Source: Klebsormidium nitens
Lineage: Eukaryota > Streptophyta > Klebsormidiophyceae > Klebsormidiales > Klebsormidiaceae
Length of the DNA: 64,000 nt
NCBI GenBank assembly: GCA_000708835.1
Contig: DF237076.1
Location: 118,898-182,897 of the forward strand
Direction: 5' to 3'
Numbering within the stretch: position 1 is the first letter of the stretch; every line of letters starts with the position of its first letter. Under the pieces are notes generated by a model. It was not told the DNA's origin, ran no database searches, and saw only the letters and a program-made list of their open reading frames with translations. The position numbers were made by a program, and so were the translations under genes. This document shows positions 60,278 to 64,000 of the stretch, piece by piece.

Positions 60278-62152
60278 ATGTCAACTTTTCCCGAATGGGG
60301 AGACGATCTTGTAGGGCTCGCAAACAGGGTGACTCAATATCTGGGCTTGCTTGATCCTCTGTGCATCCAGCAAACAAACCCTAGTCAGCTTGCGGCATAT
60401 CTGGCTGCGGACAGTGGATTTGTCCAGCGCGTTTCTTATGACGGAGGACAGCCCAAGGTTGAAGTCCTTGCAAGCATCATTGAGCAGTATGTCCAGCGTT
60501 TTCAGATCCCTGAAGGGTTTGCAAGCTTTCAGGCCCCTGCGGTCCGCTCAGAATCCATCCAGACCAGTGTACCCACAACAGGTCAGGTTGACAGGTCGTT
60601 TCCTACCGCTGATTCCACAACAACACTGGAAGAACCTATTGTCCTACCAGCAACCCCAGCTGCAGACCCCAAGCAGCAACAGGCCCGGAATGTGGTGGGG
60701 GGAAAGAAAACACGAGTCAACTGGTTGATGTATGAGAACGAGATGCTTGTTGCTGAGATGAAGAATCATGAGGACATGTTGCTTGACAAAACCACAGGTA
60801 TTAAGTACAGGACAATGAGTGCCAACGAGAAGTTTGAAAAGATCCAAGAACGGCTTTCCAAGTTACAGCCCCCTGTGTTGCGCACAGCGTCACAGATTGA
60901 AGACAAGTGGGATAGGCTCGCTGGAGATTTCAGGAAGGTGTTTGACTGGGATAAGAACACCCCAAGTGGAAAGCCGTCGTATTGGGACATGCCGCCAGAC
61001 ATGAAGAAGGACAACAGGATGCCTCCGTCATTTTCCAAGCCACTGTATTTGAGGTAAGCACGCTTCCACAAACCTGCAGTTGACTCAGCAGCTTGTAGAT
61101 TACAGTGCTGTACAAATGTCTTCACTGTTTCTGAACTTGCAAGGACTGTCGAGCAGCTCACCGGCTTGTTAACAGCCCTACGTCTGTCTTCAGCTTCACT
61201 TGCCTTGCTCATTTACTATCGGTGCTTCTGGTTCAAGAAGGAATAGCGAGTTTCTTGCATGTGCAGGCTGCATCTGAGTGCTTTCCACATTACCATGGTC
61301 TCATCAAACACGTCAATGTTGTCCCACCTTCAGGAGAGGTGTCAAAGCTTGCGGACGAATTGCAAGCTGCAAGCTGCCCCTTTCGACAGTATCAGAATTC
61401 TGGCTCCTCTTGTTGGCACCCTGAACATTCCACAATGACTTTGCAAGTTGGGATAGATCATCAATCAAAGCTCGTGCCTGATGTTGTCATTGTCAACTTC
61501 TGCTGGTCCTAATATGTAGCTAGCATCTTTGCATTCTTCAGATTAAGTCACCTGTTGCGTGGACGGTGTTCTTTCCAAGAAGATCAAATTTCTTTCTAGG
61601 AATCAGCAGACTCGATCCTTATAGCAATGAGGCACAGACTCGGAGATCACTGAGCGGCTCTTCTCCTCTTGCAGCATGTTGTGGTTGAAGGACCGGGCCA
61701 GCGTACAACCGCCGCGGGTTTTTGACAGCGCCAGGCCTTTCAAGACTGTCTCCTCAGATGGCGGTTCTGGGAACACCGTGACTGGCGAGGAATCCTGCCC
61801 TTTCACAGAGGCGGAGATGGACGGCAGGCCCGTGGAGAAGCCCCACGACAGCTCCGGGATCGAACGCAGGGGGAATGGCCAAGCAAACAAGCGCAACCGG
61901 TCTGCCGCAGGGTTGGGTGATACTTTGCGTGCCAACAACGAGGCAACGAACAAGACTCTGCGGGAGAGTGAGGAACACAAGAACGCGCGTCATCAAGAGA
62001 CGACAGCCTTGAAAAAGCAAGAATTAGAGTTGGAAACCAGAAAAGTGGCCTTGGCCGAAAAGAATGCAGAGCAAGCCAAAGAAACGGGTGCAGGACTGAT
62101 TGGCGCATTGGGCTCGCTTGCCGAAGCTGTTTTGAAGCTAGCTAATAAGTAA
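60278..62152 (+). CDS. MYB/SANT-like protein of a PIF/Harbinger element
   Basis: Two exons (60278-61053, donor GTAAGC; 61675-62152) join in frame to 417 aa. Residues 1-75 are a helical segment unlike known domains. From residue about 155, VNWLMYENEMLVAEMKNHED and ASQIEDKWDRLAGDFRKVFD form a trihelix or MYB/SANT-type DNA-binding domain, ending in PSYWDMPPDMKKDNRMPPSF. The C-terminal exon is polar and ends in a coiled coil (KKQELELETRKVALAEKNAE) followed by a short hydrophobic helix. PIF/Harbinger transposons encode a MYB-like partner that helps import the transposase and bind the ends. The transposase fragment at 63551-63952 on the opposite strand makes that role likely. The alternative is a host trihelix factor. 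Confidence 0.75.
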
Positions 62153-63550
62153 CGGCCTAACAAAGAATTGGACTTGCGGAAACTGCCCGGATTGCATATC
62201 AAATGATTCTGCAGGTTGAGTTGATTTCAAGACAGCTTTGATTGAAATGGCCGGTTTTAACATGAAGTACTCTCTGATAGTGCGAACATGCATGCTGCAA
62301 AGCATCATATACCATTCATGATTATCAAACAGGGTGACTATTGGTAGCCGAGATGAAAAGCTGTGTCTCTAATACATTATATTCATGCGCATACCACTGA
62401 AGTCAAAGAGCATATACATATGTACAGCATGCTAATAGCACACATAGCGTAGTGACACCAATGAAAGCATATGGAACATTGTCTATATGCCGTGATGAAG
62501 CTTACCCGGAGAACTTTGCTCACACTGAATGCAACCGAGCATTCAATATGTGCATAAAATATGCATATATCATGCAGCATCATATGCACATACCAATAGC
62601 ATAAAGCAGAAGGCGCGCGGTAACATACATCATACAACATGGTCACACCTGCGACATACAACATACAGTATGTGCAACATATACAGCACACTATCAAGAG
62701 CAGATCACCTGGTAGCGCTTATTGCGATGAGAGTCACTGACTTGCGATCGTCGATTGTACTATGATAGTCCACTCAGATATTATGGATAGCTAGAGCACT
62801 GACAGTCACCCCACACCCAGTACTATTACACCGTAATTTAACGGGCCGAATAGGATGTGCATGCGTACTGACTATTTGTTGGTTGTCCGCATGTGGTAGC
62901 TTTCATGGGCATGGCCGGACGTAACATATAGACATAGCAAGCTGCTAGCTGGTCATCAGTGCTCAACGCTAGTTGCATCATTGATGCAGTGACTCCCGCT
63001 GATTGTTCAAAGCCCAGCCCAGCCTACAGTATATCTTCATGCAACGCTCATTGCAGCATAGATATATTTCATATCATATGATCCGAAGCATTGCTAGCGC
63101 TTGAGATTGTTGGAACGAGTTCAATCCTTCCAAGTGGTCGTTCCTTCATACAGATTCCGATGCCACGTCAAACCCGGTTCTTTATGTGTTCTACACAAGG
63201 AGACATAAGGGCACTATTGTCAAATTGATGCAAATGGAAGGAGGGATTGGCCAATCCTCGGTGGCTCTGGTCAACACGAATGGCGGCGGCGGACACAACC
63301 TTAGTATTTGCGAATCCCTTGACATCAATACAACTGAATGTATCTAGAAAGCAAGGCAAATACTTGCTTCGACTTACAATGGCGGCTTCGAAGCAAGAAG
63401 CACCGTTGATTCACTACGTGTTTGTTTGTTGAGAATAGAGTATGAGTGATATTACTTCAACGGCTTCGGTCAAGAGAACGGAGAGTCAATGATTTGGTTG
63501 CTCAAGCAGCGACCGGTGGGTACTCATATGAGGACTCTTGATATTGTCAC
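62153..63550. other. AT-rich spacer inside the presumed transposon
   Basis: It is rich in catatg, gcatat and tacata steps between 62270 and 62700, and no coding sequence is supported. It separates the convergent MYB/SANT and transposase genes. Confidence 0.5.
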
Positions 63551-63952
63551 CTATTCGTCAAATAAAGAGTCTGCTAGAGCGTTTCGAATCATCTCAGCCC
63601 TGTCCAAGTCAGCAATGGGGATAGGGACCGCGTTGGGGCCACCATTTGGCACGAACCGTGGATTGCCGTTGAGACCATGTCGAAGACCACGGTCCATGAC
63701 GTCACCCCTATCAATTCGCATATTATGCAGAATCGCACAAGCCGCCACATAAATAGGAAGCCGGGTTGTGCTCGGTTTCTGCACTCTTTGGAGCAGGTAG
63801 CGCTGCACTCCCTTCAAATCTGCATTAGTTTGCTCAACGCAAATCCTAGTACTAGACTGCTTGTAGTTGAAACTAGACTGGACCGGATTCAGATTGTAAC
63901 GGCACGACTGCGCACCGACTTCTGGCTGCGCGCCAAACTCGCGGCCGCGCAT
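63551..63952 (-). pseudogene. PIF/Harbinger transposase, C-terminal part
   Basis: The 133-codon frame carries the end of the DDE nuclease: FNYKQSSTRICVEQTNADLK contains the third acidic residue (VEQ) in the usual F-N-Y-x-x-S/R context. It is followed by GVQRYLLQRVQKP and IYVAACAILHNMRIDRGD, typical of Harbinger transposases. The residues before FNYK do not match the family, and stops lie in frame just upstream. The remainder is therefore either in an upstream exon beyond the right edge or lost. Type is given as pseudogene with reserve. Confidence 0.72.
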
Positions 63953-64000
63953 CGTCCGTTATATACGCTATCGACTTATTTAATATATCGAATCACTACG

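Noticed and set aside
61222-61512. Possible middle exon of the MYB/SANT gene
   Set aside because: An acceptor at about 61266 exists, but its frame does not join the first exon, while 61053 to 61675 joins directly in frame. The frame is probably intronic.

Overview
The window looks like nuclear DNA of a streptophyte alga or early-diverging plant. The genes are intron-rich with GT-AG introns mostly of 200-700 bp, composition is near 50% GC, and the gene set is plant-like: a plant-type APC1, an R3H/DEIH-box helicase with ankyrin repeats of the plant NIH type, a GH63 mannosylglycerate-hydrolase-like enzyme, and an At2g18850-type SET protein. A Klebsormidium-like charophyte is my best guess, but this is inference. 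No operons, CRISPR arrays or convincing tRNA/rRNA genes were seen.

Layout: 1-9.5 kb (-) is most of APC1 (anaphase-promoting complex subunit 1); its C-terminus runs off the left edge. 10-11 kb (+) is an intronless four-repeat zinc-ribbon protein. 11.9-23.9 kb (-) is a 16-exon DEIH-box RNA helicase. 25.2-30.3 kb (+) is a SET-domain lysine methyltransferase. 31.8-36.1 kb (-) is a histone deacetylase. 38.3-40.0 kb (+) is a small five-exon gene I do not recognise. 41.3-43.5 kb (-) is a secreted GH63 enzyme. 44.4-45.5 kb (+) is a paralogue of the 10 kb zinc-ribbon gene. 47.8-53.1 kb (-) is a secreted or ER class 3 lipase. 53.9-58.9 kb (+) is tRNA-His guanylyltransferase with a targeting-like N-terminal extension. 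60.3-64 kb holds a MYB/SANT protein and the C-terminal part of a PIF/Harbinger transposase, together resembling one Harbinger-type transposon. Several short inverted-repeat elements (MITE-like) sit in introns and intergenic DNA.

The most striking structure is not a gene. In APC1, the helicase and the deacetylase, pieces of exon spanning a splice junction are repeated in tandem in the adjoining intron. The unit is roughly 115-250 bp and there are two to four copies. Copies of an exon's 3' end lie downstream of it and copies of a 5' end lie upstream. The clearest case is four copies with a 171-176 bp period in the deacetylase. At least seven junctions show this.

The genes are ordinary housekeeping and stress functions (cell-cycle proteolysis, RNA helicase, chromatin/protein methylation and deacetylation, tRNA maturation, lipid and compatible-solute hydrolysis) and do not form an obvious pathway. 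Exon borders were read by eye from frame, splice consensus and family similarity, and are good to a few bases unless marked approximate.
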